Source: Nilaparvata lugens
Lineage: Eukaryota > Arthropoda > Insecta > Hemiptera > Delphacidae
Direction: 5' to 3'
Length of the DNA: 64,000 nucleotides
Assembly (NCBI RefSeq): GCF_014356525.2
Contig: NC_052505.1
Location: 16,107,135 to 16,171,134, forward strand
Position 1 is the first letter of the stretch. The number at the start of each line of letters is the position of its first letter. Below are positions 34,441 to 46,169 of the stretch, piece by piece. The translations under genes and the position numbers were made by a program. Under the pieces are notes generated by a model that had not been told where the DNA came from, made no database searches, and was given only the letters and a program-made list of their open reading frames with translations.

Positions 34441-35030
34441 GAATAACGATTGTGATGCAATGTTATTTTATTCATCAAGTCAAATCAACAATAATTATAT
34501 GATCATTGATTATCATCTTAATTGTAAGACATAAATATCATCGACAACATAAAGTTGCGCATGAAGCAAATGGAATTGCAGTTCTAAATGGATTTCCACA
34601 GAATTACATGCTGGAAAATTGGTGGGGAAATGCAGGAAGCATCTGCTGGCATCGGGCACTTGTATTCCCCGTGCAAGGCGCAGATATCAAATTTATGGCT
34701 TTTCTCCTGGCTCCAGTTTCGTCCACCTTTCATTTCCCTGGCGGAAAATTCTGGCATTTTTCATCGCGTCGTAGAGTCCAAAGTACGTGCTCATAAAACT
34801 GAACAAACTAACTACATACCTCGCGCTTTCTAAATTGGATGACATAACTAAACTACCCTAAAGCATTCGTCTGCGGCAAAATTGTCTTCTCTTAGATGTG
34901 AGTAAAGATGGATCGTTACTTTTGACAAGGAAGAATGAATTTGAACACTCAGAGATTTCAATATTCATAGATTTAAAGGAATTCACATGTAGAAGTTGAC
35001 ACGTAGATCTATTTTTTCAATTCAATGCAA
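34441..35030. other. Unassigned, GC-richer at 34555-34800
   Basis: Two overlapping plus-strand frames (34506-34796, 96 codons; 34588-34833, 81 codons) lie in different phases. Neither shows a domain I know. The patch is less AT-rich than its flanks and could be conserved non-coding DNA or an exon. Confidence 0.35.
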
Positions 35031-35031
35031 T

Positions 35032-35160
35032 TGAAATTGAAATTATCTTTATTCTTCTTCTTAGAAAAGACAAACAATATACAATATACATATACAAAAC
35101 TTGAAGAAGGTTCCTTACATAGGAAAAGCCTGTAGAATTATCAAGAAGAATAATCTAGAA
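35032..35160 (-). mobile_element. LINE 3' end
   Basis: Read on the minus strand it ends GAATAAAGATAATTTCAATT then TCAATTGCATTG, the AATAAA-plus-short-word tail of a non-LTR retrotransposon, preceded by AACCTTCTTCAAGTTTTG. No coding part. Confidence 0.55.
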
Positions 35161-36830
35161 GAATAATAACAAATTGAGCTCAATATCAAACGATAATGAA
35201 GATATTCTTAGCCATTTTGTTCAGTTTTTTTGAAATAAGGAAAGATTTTCAAGGAATAGCAAAATTGTGCATCGAATAATTTTATTAAAATGTTGCACAT
35301 ACTAATAATCATAATTGATTTTCTATAACTTAGTTTGTCAATAATTGAGGGACAAATTGTGGATCGTGTCATAATAATTGATCTCTTCCTGCTTTAGAAT
35401 TGATGAAATGAAGGGGGAAATCATGATAGATTGAAGAGAAAGTCAATCAAAGAAATCAATTATTATTTGATTGTATGGGAAGAGATGTTATGGTATTTCG
35501 TCTTTTAATTTCTAACTGAAAGAATAGGGACCATATCCACCATCTACGCTAAACCATGTTTACGTGTGGACATGGTTGCATTTATCATAACTTGTTTCAT
35601 TCACACTTTAAACGCACAGCTCGACAGCTCACATTCCTCCGTTTAAACCGAAAATTATTTGCGTACAGGCAAATCATTCGCATTGATGTTGACAATGCCA
35701 CTATATATGTTTGTTTATCTGATTTAGAAGGCGGTGGTAACGGAGAATCAGCAACCCTGTAGTCCTATCATTTCCATTGACTTTATAAAGCGGCTCTCTC
35801 TATAGGAGAGTGCACACTCCACACTGCACAGTGCAGATGTCTGTCTCAGCCTGACAGCCAGATCCCGAGCTCCGAATGACCGCCGACCAAAACAGCGTTA
35901 TCTGACCGCTTTTTATATGGAAATAAATAAAGTTGATTGTATTAGTGTGAGCGTAGCCGACCGCCTGTAATTAATAGCGGGTAATTGGCGTCCAAACTGC
36001 ACCGCCGACCATGTAATGAGTGCCGGTACAGTCCACACGCCACGCGGTGCAGCGGTACACTCCCAACCAACAGTCAGCACGCTTGACGGCCTGACCTGAA
36101 CCGACTGCTCTATCTTTTATTCTCTCCATCAAACGCACGCAGCCTTCAAATGAAGAAATAGAAAGAAATGGAGGGTTCCAGAGGAAGTGAGAACGGACAG
36201 CTGCATCAATTCAATAAGCTAGAAAAAGAAAGAGAAAGGAAAGGAGAGTTCTAGAGGAAGTGAGAACGAAGACCAGCATCCATGAAATAAGCCAGAAAGA
36301 GATCGAACCAAGAAGCGTGATGTTGGCCCAAACTTCCATTAATCTTTATGTGCTTCTCTGATAATTCGGAAATGAAATCATTCCAACATCAATGACTTCA
36401 TTAAGATTGTTGATTGACTGATTGTTCAATGGAGCATTCCGTAATACCTAAGAGAAATTTAATTATCGGTCACCCTGTTCAAACGGTGCAGCTCTTCGGA
36501 AACAAAAAACAAAATTTGAGTAATGACTGCTGTTTGTGAGAGTGCATAATGGTGATCTATATTGCTGGAATTTTCTCAATTAGAACTATTTTAAATATTT
36601 TTTCTCTCTAATTCGAAAGTTAGAAGGATAGATAATCTAAGTTTAGTTGAGGGTAAACAGATGTGTAAGCCTTGTTGAGCCTTTATTTTTTTAGATGGCT
36701 GTAGCTGCGATGATGTCATGCACTTATTAGAAGCATATTTTCAAGAGCTAATAAACTGATTTATGCTTTAATATTATGTAAACATTGCAATCCTTGAATA
36801 TACTTATCTCAACTCCAAATCAATTCAAAT
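35161..36830. other. Intergenic; GC-rich block at 35780-36130
   Basis: No gene. 35780-36130 is C/G-rich and contains TGTAATTAATAGCGGGTAAT, a cluster of homeodomain-type TAATTA/TAATT words, so an enhancer is conceivable. 36165-36310 has two diverged copies of GAGGAAGTGAGAACG. Confidence 0.4.
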
Positions 36831-36836
36831 GTTCCG

Positions 36837-37380
36837 ATTCTAGAAGTCTACTGTTCAGACTCTGTATCTCTTCCTTCATCAACAGTATAATCTAGGAATC
36901 TTATTGATTTAACTTGGATTCTAGAAGTCTACCGTTCAGACTCTGTATCGCTTTATCATTAGCTTCATCATTTGGTTCAAGGTACCTAGAATATATTCTA
37001 GGTACATTGATTTGGTTGAAGTCTCCTTGATGTAAACACCTTATTTGTATGATGGATCAAAAAGTCTACTTTTCAGACATATCTTCATCTAAAGTTTCAT
37101 CAATAAATCTGATTTATACATTCCACAATTTCAATAATTAATATCTTGGTGGTATTGATATTGATGAGATAGCTTCATGAGATAAAAATTATAGTGTCAA
37201 GCCGTCAGACTTAGTGTCATAAATGGATTAGTATGACTCTTCATGTAAAAATCTTATTTGTATCTTGGGCTCAAAATGTTTACTTTTCAGACATCTCTTC
37301 ATAAAAAGTTTTCCAAAGTTCGTATCTTCCAAATCTTTCAATTAATATCTTGGTGGTATTGATATTGGAGATAATTATAG
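36837..37380. repeat. Degenerate local direct repeats
   Basis: TTCTAGAAGTCTACTGTTCA at 36838 recurs at 36915 (77-bp spacing). AGTCTACTTTTCAGACATAT at 37062 recurs near 37280. ATATCTTGGTGGTATTGATA occurs near 37141 and 37347. An old patchwork of duplications left of the CTT microsatellite. Confidence 0.75.
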
Positions 37381-37409
37381 CATGAGATACTTCATAAGAG
37401 TCATAAGAT

Positions 37410-37767
37410 ATCTTCTTCTTCTTCTTCTTCCTCTTCTTCCTCCTCATCTTCCTCTTCTTCTTCTTCTTCTTCTTCTTCTTCTCCTCCTCCTCCTCCTCCT
37501 CCTCCTCCTTCTTCTTCTTCTTCTTCTTCTTCTTCTCCTCCTCCTCCTCCTCCTCCTCCTCCTCCTCCTCCTCCTTCTTCTTCTTCTTTCTTCTTTTCTT
37601 CTTTTCTTCTTTTCTTCTTCTTCTTCTTCTTCTTCTTCTTCTTCTTCTTCTTCTTCTTCTATTCTTCTTCTCTTCTTCTTCTTCTTCTTCTTTCTTCTTC
37701 TTCTTCTTCTTCTTCTTCTTTCTTCTTCTCTTCTCTTCTTCTTCTTCTTCTTATTCTTCTTCTTCTT

Positions 37768-37798
<31 letters not shown>

Positions 37799-38000
37799 TT
37801 CTTCTTCTTCTTCCTTCTTCTTCTTTTCTTCTTCTTCTCTCTTCTTCTCTTCTTTTTCTTCTTCTTCTTCTTCTTCTTCTTCTTCTTTCTTCTTCTTCTT
37901 CGTCTTCTTCTTCGTCTTCTTCTTCTTCTTCTTCTTCTTCTTCTTCTTCTTCTTCTTCTTCTTCTTCTCTTCTTCTTCTTCTTCTTCTTCTTCTTCTTTT
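37410..38000. repeat. ~590-bp CTT/CTC trinucleotide microsatellite
   Basis: Almost pure pyrimidine on the plus strand, in blocks of CTT, CTC and CTTT. The flanks are related: GTCAAGCCGTCAGACTTAGT (37196) and ATCAAGCCGTCAAACATAGT (38103). The 206-codon poly-Leu/Phe/Ser frame is an artefact. Confidence 0.97.
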
Positions 38001-39030
38001 AAATGCCGGCTCGGCGATCATCAATGCAATCTGGATTCTACTGACTGCAGCTCGGAACAGGGTTGTTGAATCATAAGATATGCATCGACAAATTACGATA
38101 GTATCAAGCCGTCAAACATAGTGTCATATGTTGATTAGTATATGATTATTTACAAGAAATTGTAGGCTCATCACACTTCTGCTCATTTGTCCCAGGTTTC
38201 CTCTTAAGTATCACCTGGCATCTGATATTCAGTCTGGAAACAAAGGACGATACTACTGTCGGTATCGGTCAAAGAGACCATTTTAAATAGAATGAGACTG
38301 GTGGCAGAGATCATTATACTGCAGTGGGGTATTATCGGGGCAGACAGCTGTGTCCTGGGTTGACCAGGAAGTGACAGAGTGTACCCAGGTAGCAGTCCAC
38401 ACCACACGGGCCGGAAAAGGCCTGGCTGCTTCAACTCCAACTGCAACTTTGTAATCGGGCAACATTTGCGTGAGGCGAGGGGGGAGTGGTGGTCAGGTGG
38501 AAATGCTTCCAGGAGGAGGAAGAGGAGGGAAAGAAGATTGTGACCACTGAAATCGTTCAGTTCCAGAGCTTTCTGCTGGCGTGAAGGGGCGTGGCTACGT
38601 TTTGCTGTTGCCTTTGATGTGCCGCCGCTTTGAAGTTTGCCGCCCGTAATTGCGGCTCTAATGAAAACATCAACTTGCTTTTCAATACGCCTCCCAACGC
38701 GAGACCCTTTACCACCCCTCCCATCAACTCAACATCACTTGGGGAGGATACCCCCACAGGGGGGGGGCACCGGAAAGCGATTAAGTCACACGATGCACCT
38801 AAACAATTAAATCTGACAATAGCTAACTCTGTGACAGTGTGAACAGTCTATACTCACACTAGCGCAAATACGTACATTTGGAAACATTAGCGCTCAAAGT
38901 GTGTGTTTGGTCAACTACAATGAAAAAATTCTTTATTTAAAAAATTGAGAATAATAATACTAGCATAGTGTCAAAGCTAGAATCTAACTCCAAAGCTTTC
39001 CCTAAGCTGACTAACTTTTCTATAACCATC
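38001..39030. other. GC-richer region 38170-38860, no assignable gene
   Basis: Short overlapping frames at 38204-38465 (minus) and 38557-38842 (both strands) have no recognisable domain. The block could hold an untranslated exon or conserved non-coding sequence. AT-rich after 38870. Confidence 0.35.
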
Positions 39031-39035
39031 TTTAA

Positions 39036-39100
39036 CCCTAGACAGACAACACAAAACAAGCAACGCTTCAAGACAACATGGGGTTACGCATAACCTCAAC
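39036..39100 (+). mobile_element. Possible piggyBac-like terminus
   Basis: TTAA (39032-39035) is followed by CCCTAGACAGACAACACAAA and, 40 bp on, GACAACATGGGGTTACGC. The CCCTA start after TTAA matches the element at 30952. No matching right end (TAGGGTTAA) was found in the next 2 kb, so it may be a solo or broken end. Confidence 0.35.
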
Positions 39101-39808
39101 TTTAAAATATCTATAAATTAAATCTAGATCCATTTTTCAAACTTTTTTTCATGATCAACCTTTGGAGCATCATCTTTTGATGTCTCTCACGTGATTTTCC
39201 AAATTTCGTTCACGGGATGAATATAAATAATATCAAATAACCTAATGGGCCACCAAATTTGATACTTTTTGCAGTAGCTCAAAAATACCCATAATCTTCT
39301 ATTTGATTGTGATGATTTGTATCCAATCTGTGGAAAACCATCTTAATAACGTGTCAATGAACTATATAACTATCAATTTCGAAGGGTCCCAATTAAAAAA
39401 AAGTAAGTCAGCTAAAATAAAAAAGAAGTGTGTTCGTATTATATTATACATTGATAATAATGGCTAGGAAACATGCAGAAACTAAAGTAAAATGGGTGAA
39501 ATGATGGAGAATCATCAATATTATGATAAAACTAGAAAATAAAATGATAATAATACTACATAAATAAAGATAATAAGGCACACACAGGTTTAGAATGTGT
39601 GGAGATTGCTGAAGAATCTTATTGTGGATATAGATGAATAATGTGCTTTTACGATATTTTTAAACACTCTCTACTAATATTATCATCCAGTTTGAGCATA
39701 TTTCTTACTATGAATTTATAATTTGAATCGTTTACAACAATAATATTCGAAAAAAAGCAAAATTTCCGAGTGAAGCTCAATTGAATCAACTATACACTAA
39801 AGACAACA

Positions 39809-39826
39809 GGGGTTACGCGTAACCCC
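39809..39826. repeat. 18-bp perfect palindrome
   Basis: GGGGTTACGCGTAACCCC, preceded by AAGACAACA. The nearly identical AAGACAACATGGGGTTACGC, followed by ATAACCTC, lies at 39070-39097. Probably a subterminal motif of the same transposon family as 39036. Confidence 0.7.
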
Positions 39827-39829
39827 AAG

Positions 39830-41380
39830 GGATTTTTTCACCCATTTCTAATGTAAATGACACTTTCGTCAGAAATGTAATGTAAATTGTACAAATGCAA
39901 GCCTTTCAAACCATTCCACTTGACATATTTAAAATTGTATAACTTACTATAACCTTACTTCTATCAAACCTTTTATCACGCTAATCCACCTCAAATCCTC
40001 ATTTTATTGAAGATTCAGGATACTCAAGTCTCACGGCTCTTGGCGATCAGCATGTCGAGTTGCCATGAAACTCAGTTGCAAGTAGGCTATAACTGGATCT
40101 AGAATGCATGAACGGCTAAACATCAGACCAGTGATCGTCATATTAGTTGGGGTTGGGATTACAATATAGTCAATATAGTTAGTTCTGCTCAATAGTTTAG
40201 TTCTCTGCTCAATATAGATTGAAGTTTTAGATTAGATATTTTTGATGTTTATTATATTTTACATAAAATATTAATGTTTCAATGTGTTTTTTTCTATGAA
40301 TCAATGAATCACTCAAAACCACCGGTCAAATCTTAGTTTCAAGATCGTTGTTGGAGAGAGAGGATAATTTTTCCAGTCAATTTTGTTTAATATAGTGTTG
40401 AAGTAGTGTTGAAAGAATGTAGCATGATTTCAAACCATTTTCATGATCTGCCTAGCAAGAACTATCTAGATTGTTGTACCACAGTCAAGATAAAACAACG
40501 TAGCAATAAAAATTAAGAAGAAACCCAAATAAAAATAAACAAAATCTTGAGCTTTTACTCAAGAAATGGGTCACTATCCTACATTCCCATTCATTTTTAT
40601 TCATTCACAACTATCTGACTCTGATTCTGACTACTCCCCCGTGCTCTTCATTATTGAGCATCATTAAAAGTTCAATCACTGGCTGAGGCTTCCATCATTC
40701 CACGAGAACCGGCAGGCAACATGTATAGCGCGCCTATGGGATTCCATGCTTTATTCTAGACTAGATAGATGTAGGAGTTGGATCGACTCCTAAAATAAAT
40801 GGGACGATTTCGTTCGCTCTACGCTCTATCATGCGAACGTTATTCATAACATAAAGCGATTCTTCACGCATACAATCTTCGGCCTGCTCAGATTGACTTT
40901 CCCAACACTCCGTTACTATTTCGTGTGAATATTTGTACGATTAGAAATCAATATAACAGTTCCCGGTGGTGTTGGGAAGATAACGTCTCACAAGCCGAGT
41001 TTTATGCTAGATTGCTAGATGCAAAGAAATGTTGAAGTAAAAAGTAAGAGAGGAAGGAAGTAAATTACTTTTTCTGTTGAAGAAGAAGTAATTGTGAAGT
41101 AAGAGCAAAATTCTACTGAGCGAAATATTGAATGAATAGAAATTTCTGGTTAAGAGATTTATCTTCAGTTATAGAAAAATAATAATGATGGCATAGAAGA
41201 TTTGAGTTGCTCAACTGGACACTGTAAAAATTATATTGGATTATACATTACATTCATGGAATGGAAGTGAATAGTTGTCGTTCTGGTGAAGAATATTGAA
41301 TTAGGGTTCCATTTCACCTACTTATACGAATATATGTAGAATTGCCATTGTAGAATTGAAATCTTTCAAGTTGTTTTATT
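39830..41380. other. Intergenic, nothing recognised
   Basis: AT-rich, no supported frame or repeat. Confidence 0.5.
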
Positions 41381-41384
41381 AGGA

Positions 41385-41505
41385 GTAGTACACTCCAATC
41401 GGGCTTATGCCTAGTGTTGTCCACTTTTATTTATCATTTTTTATATCTTCCTTTGTTATTTTGTACTGTATAATGTTTGTTGAAATGAATTGATTGATTG
41501 ATATG
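41385..41505 (+). mobile_element. LINE 3' end with (ATTG)n tail
   Basis: TACACTCCAATCGGGCTTAT, GCCTAGTGTTGTCCACTTTT and the end AATGAATTGATTGATTGATA. A diverged relative of the tail at 19270. No coding part. Confidence 0.55.
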
Positions 41506-41529
41506 TGAATATTGTATTTTGAAATAGAA

Positions 41530-41640
41530 AGAAAAATAAAAATCTCAGTACCTTTTTTGAATTATTTAATCACAACATGTTTCGGACATTGATGCCATTT
41601 GCAAGTGATATGAAGTAAATAAATAAATACTGCTGGAAGA
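41530..41640 (-). mobile_element. Penelope-like or related element end, degenerate
   Basis: On the minus strand: CACTTGCAAATGGCATCAAT, GTCCGAAACATGTTGTGATT, then an AT-rich tail. The pattern (CTTGCAAATGGC...GAAACATGTTG) is a common insect repeat end that resembles a degenerate hammerhead GAAA strand. Compare 7925-8092 and 54715-54780. Confidence 0.4.
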
Positions 41641-42985
41641 TTCTTATTTTGGTCATATGTTAGTGTACCTATTCATATGATTTTATGAACTAAAACTATA
41701 AATTGGAGATTTTTCTTTCTATTTCTATAAAAAGTAGCCCTACACAGAAAAGAGATTGTATTTTGCTATGTTCATGCTATGTATCATGACAATAAGTGGG
41801 AGAAATCTCTTACATTCTCCTGAATTCTCACAACTTGTGTGAGAAATCTTCTAAATTTTATCGAGATCTCGTCTAAAAAATAAACTACATAATATATGTG
41901 AACCGGGTTTACACCTTTGGTCGGAGAAAAAACTTATGATACAAAATTAAACTATTGATGCGTACCAGTAGTGACAATACGAAACAATCATTATTCATAT
42001 CTCCCTTCTAGAATCCAAGTTAAACAACTTCGAATAAATAGCAATCCACACATAACCTCATAATCAAAATTATAACCTTGAATACATTAATTCATATACG
42101 AGTTTAACTAGATTGAGAAATGTCTCCAGCGACTAGATAATACGTTCTAAATCCACTACATATTGACTTCATATTCACTATTTATGAAGGTGTAATGGAG
42201 CACCAAGACTTTGAATTTTCTCTACTTGAATTTTCTCTTCAAGTAGAACTTCTTCATGAAAATTCTAGATTCTTTTCAATGGGGGTGAGAACGAACCATG
42301 AATGTGAGTAAATTTTGTTCAAGAAAATTCTAAATTATTTTCGATGGTGGTGAGAACAAACCCAGTTAACTTTAAAATGTAAGTAATTCTATAATGTGAG
42401 TAAGTTTTCAATTGGAAAACGATCTGTTTCAAATATGAGACCGAGTCCGGAAAGACAGAATAGCACTGGACCGAGCCCCGAGTAGGGGAGAACAGTGACA
42501 AGTGCAAACAAATGCCACATAATTGTTTGTTTTAGGTGATCTTCGTTTATGGGTTGTGGCCATTTTCATGTCGAACACGTTTGCAGGCTGTATAAACAAT
42601 TTTGAGTCGGTCGCGTACGTGAGTCGCCTGTCGATGTCTCTCCGGTTCGAGTTGCTCTCGTCAATAAATTGTCACCGCTCCACTTCTCTTTCTGCTCACT
42701 CTGATCCGACCTGCCTAGCGAACCCCATTTCCCCTACGAGAAGAACAGCTATAAATGTATTGTATTGTAAATGTATTGTAGATGTAAATGTATTGAAATC
42801 TGTTAAAGTGAGCTTTCACTTTCACAATTAAAGAGTCCCAAGTTTTCTATATTTTCGAAACAAGAAATGAGATTTTAGCATCGACTACATCGAAAAACCG
42901 TTAAAAATAAATTTGAAACCCTACAAGAAGCGATATGTAAAGTAACGTTTGGAAAGGGATTTTAAATTGTACAAGGAAGTATCTC
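41641..42985. other. Intergenic; GC-richer frame at 42523-42831 unassigned
   Basis: A 102-codon plus-strand frame at 42523-42831 has no recognisable domain. 42225-42370 contains diverged copies of TTTTC(A/G)ATGG.GGTGAGAAC. Otherwise AT-rich. Confidence 0.4.
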
Positions 42986-42989
42986 TACT

Positions 42990-43475
42990 ATAATAATATA
43001 TTATATTAACCTCCCGGTAGTCGCGCCCTACTCGATCACACGAGCAGTCGCGTGTTGTATTTTGTACAACATCTAATTTTCCAAGTGTTATGTACTCTGT
43101 TTACTGTCAAAACATATTAATTAATTGTATAATTACTTTTTCCATCTTTTTGGATTATTTTACGCCTATGAACATTTGGTTGATTACCATTTCATAGCCC
43201 AATAAGGTACATCAAACAAAGCCAAATACAATTTATGATAATATATTATATCAACCTTCCGGTAGTCGCGCCCTACTCGATCACACGAGCAGTCGCGTGT
43301 TGTATTTTGTACAACATTCAATTTTCCAAGTGTTATGTACTCTGTTTACTGTCAAAACGTATTGATTAATTGTATAATTACTTTTTCCATCTTTTTGGAT
43401 TATTTTACGCCTATGAACATTTGGTTGATTACCATTCCATAGCCCAATAAGGTACATCAAACAAAGCCATCAATT
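42990..43475. repeat. 245-bp direct tandem duplication
   Basis: Both units carry ATAATATATTATAT, CGGTAGTCGCGCCCTACTCG, ATCACACGAGCAGTCGCGTG, TACGCCTATGAACATTTGG and GGTACATCAAACAAAGCCA. The offset is 245 bp (AACC at 43008 and 43253) with few differences. Confidence 0.93.
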
Positions 43476-43724
43476 CTGTGTTATTGGTTCGTTTACAGTA
43501 CCCGAATACAGTATTTCCCTATCTTATGCACAGTGAGACTTATGCAATGTCGCGACTAAATGGTACCTAAAGACTAAACCATTGCTCGGTTAATACTCAG
43601 TGCAACTCAGTGGAGTGAGGGGGAAAGTTTTGGATTACAAAGGTGACTCATTCACTGACACCACCCCATTCAATAGTTTTGTGCAACAAAAAAACTGACA
43701 CTGTTGTACTTTTTACAAGGAAGG
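43010..43724. mobile_element. Possible piggyBac-like element
   Basis: TTAA at 43006-43009 precedes CCTCCCGGTAGTCGCG. At the right, ACAAGGAAGG is followed by TTAA at 43725-43728, so the ends share only CCT(C/T)CC. Subterminal GTACAACA-type words occur on both sides. The inner duplicated unit starts with TCAACCTTCCGG. Ends are short and imperfect, so this is tentative. Confidence 0.3.
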
Positions 43725-43729
43725 TTAAT

Positions 43730-44080
43730 TACTTGAACTATCTATTACATTCAATTAGTAGAATGGTTCCGATTTGAAATCTATTTCAATTTCAACGAGT
43801 TCCTAACTTCCAGCCATTATCAATTTTAGACCAGATACTCGTTGACAAATTCGTAGACAAATTCAAAAATGCCCATCGGAGCTCTGTATGTGGGTAGTTC
43901 TCAATATGTGCAAACTACAACTACTTGCTTCTCCCAAGAGGAGAATGAATCAGGGGAGCTTTTTGATTCAATAATAACAAAATGACAGGCAAGGCAACTT
44001 TTTTTGATGTGGTGATGCCTAAATGAACTTTTTTATTTTGCGTGGGTGATTGCTACGACGAGGGTGATTGGTGATATGAT
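43730..44080. other. Intergenic, nothing recognised
   Basis: No supported feature. Confidence 0.5.
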
Positions 44081-44089
44081 CAAACGTCC

Positions 44090-44215
44090 ATGCCAACCGG
44101 CAGGATTCGAACCTACGACCAGGTCGCGCTAGCAGACTGAAGTGTCCAACGCCGTCGTCTCAGTCGCCTCAGCTGATCTGTCCGGTGTGTCTTTCTACTT
44201 CTTAAATTCCTGAAT
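44090..44215 (-). mobile_element. tRNA-like SINE head
   Basis: On the minus strand GGTTCGAATCC (44113-44103) is a perfect polymerase III B box in CGTAGGTTCGAATCCTGCCG. Upstream GAGGCGACTGAGACGACGG could be a diverged A box. It is not a functional tRNA: no cloverleaf with a normal acceptor stem could be drawn by eye. The CGTAGGTTC context resembles that at 51889. Confidence 0.55.
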
Positions 44216-45545
44216 CCATACAGGACAAAAGATAGTGCAATAGTAGCCTAAGCAGTTGAGATTAATTGATTCCACGTTCTGTTATTTAATAGTTTACTTA
44301 AATATGAGTACAAACCTGTTACAAAACTGTACAAACTCTGTTACAAATTCATATTCTTATTTTAAAGAAGTGTCAAAACTGACGTTCTGTGAAAACTACT
44401 AATAACTTTAAATACATTTAAAGGCGTTCAACAATGTTTTGTGTTGTTTAGTTCTTTCTCGTCTTATCTCTTTTCGTATGGTTGATTCATGGGAGGGCAA
44501 GAAAGTCGCATTATTTCAAACCATAGTCTAGATCCACCAAGCATAAAAATAATGTCTAGATATTGAACGGCATACTGATGAAAGGTGAGACCAGTATTTC
44601 AAAAGTCTCATTGTAAAAATGTTAAAAACCTGAACGCACTGTTCAGAGGCAGCATACATCTCCTCAAAATAAAAGAGACAGTCGCGAGGAATAAAACTGG
44701 AATAAAATTCTTCGCTCCTTTTACGGCCGAAGAATGTAGCTTGTGTCTAGGTAAGCTTTCCAGGTTCCAGCTGTGAATCGAATTTAGAGGGGTCACAGTC
44801 ACAGTGAAGCGGCACGAATGCCTTGCTAGTATTATATAGTCGGCGCTGGGGATATTAAACCTTTATGTCGAAATGCTTGGAATTAATTTGAGTAATTTGA
44901 CGCGGTGCATCGTCCAGAGGCGTTGCTCTTTTAGTGCAGCCTGTTTTTCTACCTGCAAGCGAAATTCGTTTCATGATGCGTAAAGCGGTTCAGCATTTTC
45001 CAGTAACGCGACCAGCCAAGGTTCTTCATCCTTCATAATGCAGCAGAAGGCTGTTCAAGTGCTCAAACCTACAACCAGGCACATGCCATTCAATTCGAAA
45101 TGGTAAATTATTTCTGAACGTACAAGGTTAAACCAAACAATTTATTTACTTGTTGCTTGAAAGTAGTTATGATGTTTTGTTAATAATTGGTAATTCAACT
45201 CCATAACACGTAATAGTTCCATCAGATGATGCTAGATACATCAAATACGGTAATGTTATTATCATAACTATCTGTAGTTTCACTTGCATCTTCCACGAAT
45301 ACATTTTTTGATCATGGACTAAATCTATAGAGATTTCTCCATTTTATGTGCACTTTGAATAATTTATAAATTTCTTCAGTATGGTGACAAATTCGTTAGT
45401 GTAAATCATAGGACGCCCTTCTCGTATTCAGTCGAAAAAAATATTCACACATAGAAACGATTAGTGGACAATTAGGTATCATTCCATTTTCAATATAAGC
45501 CTGATGTTTAACTTCATTTGCTACTGCAGAAAAAATCTGAAGCTC
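44216..45545. other. Intergenic, nothing firmly assigned
   Basis: 44585-44776 has a 63-codon frame running up to a donor-like CTAG|GTAAGC at 44750, and 44880-45100 is GC-richer. Neither is recognisable. Confidence 0.4.
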
Positions 45546-45688
45546 GGTTCCACAAAAGCCAGTTAAATTTTAACCGTGATTAATTCCATTCCAAAACAAT
45601 TAGAGAAGGCGTATTTGAAAAGACGGCTTCTCTGATTGGTTCTTGTGGAATTAATCACGGTTACAATTCACCCGAGTTTTGTGCAACC
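45546..45688. mobile_element. 143-bp fold-back MITE
   Basis: Inverted ends of about 43 bp. Outer GGTTCCACAAAAGCC pairs imperfectly with the complement of TTTTGTGCAACC. Inner AACCGTGATTAATTCCA pairs exactly with TGGAATTAATCACGGTT. The centre itself folds (AGAGAAGGCG/GGCTTCTCT). Non-coding. Confidence 0.85.
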
Positions 45689-45699
45689 GGAACTATGGA

Positions 45700-46055
45700 A
45701 GATTTATACTGCAGAACATGAAGCAATGTTCATGTTATTGCAAAGAATCAATCATGTTCAGGCTATTTATTGTGAATTGAATTCGGGCAATGAGAATCAT
45801 AGGAATATCAAAGAGTGCAATATTAACGTACTAGCAATACTTACATATTATGTATACTTATTATGTGTACTTACATATTAATGTAATATTATTAGCGTAG
45901 ATACCATTTTATTTAAGTTCATCTGATTACATTTCTCCCTTTCAAGGCTTTCTCCCTTCCATATTTTATTTGTATTATACCTTTTTCTGGCTATCCTTCA
46001 CCACAGAATTTCTTGAGAGAATAATCCATTGCTTATCTGGGCCTCACCGTATCTA
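45700..46055. other. Intergenic, nothing recognised
   Basis: The 81-codon frame crossing 45636-45881 begins inside the MITE and has no motif. Confidence 0.5.
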
Positions 46056-46071
46056 CGTATTATCTGATATC

Positions 46072-46152
46072 TCTCAGTTGCGACCTGAAAACTCTGACAC
46101 CAGACCTGAACCAGCCAGGTCACTCGATATTATTATTATTATTATTATTATT
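46072..46152 (+). mobile_element. 5'-truncated SINE (3' part only) with 13-bp TSD
   Basis: CAGTTGCGACCTGAAAACTC, GACACCAGACCTGAACCAGC and CAGGTCACTCGATATT(ATT)n match the 3' third of the SINE at 24858-25100. ATTATCTGATATC lies at 46059-46071 and 46153-46165 as a target duplication. Truncation plus TSD is the hallmark of LINE-type target-primed reverse transcription. Confidence 0.88.
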
Positions 46153-46169
46153 ATTATCTGATATCCATC

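Noticed and set aside
37382..38024. 206-codon poly-Leu/Phe/Ser frame and Arg/Glu-rich frame on the other strand
   Set aside because: Pure trinucleotide microsatellite. No unique sequence is encoded.
45540..45690. Riboswitch or ncRNA gene because of strong folding
   Set aside because: The fold is explained by terminal inverted repeats of a MITE.
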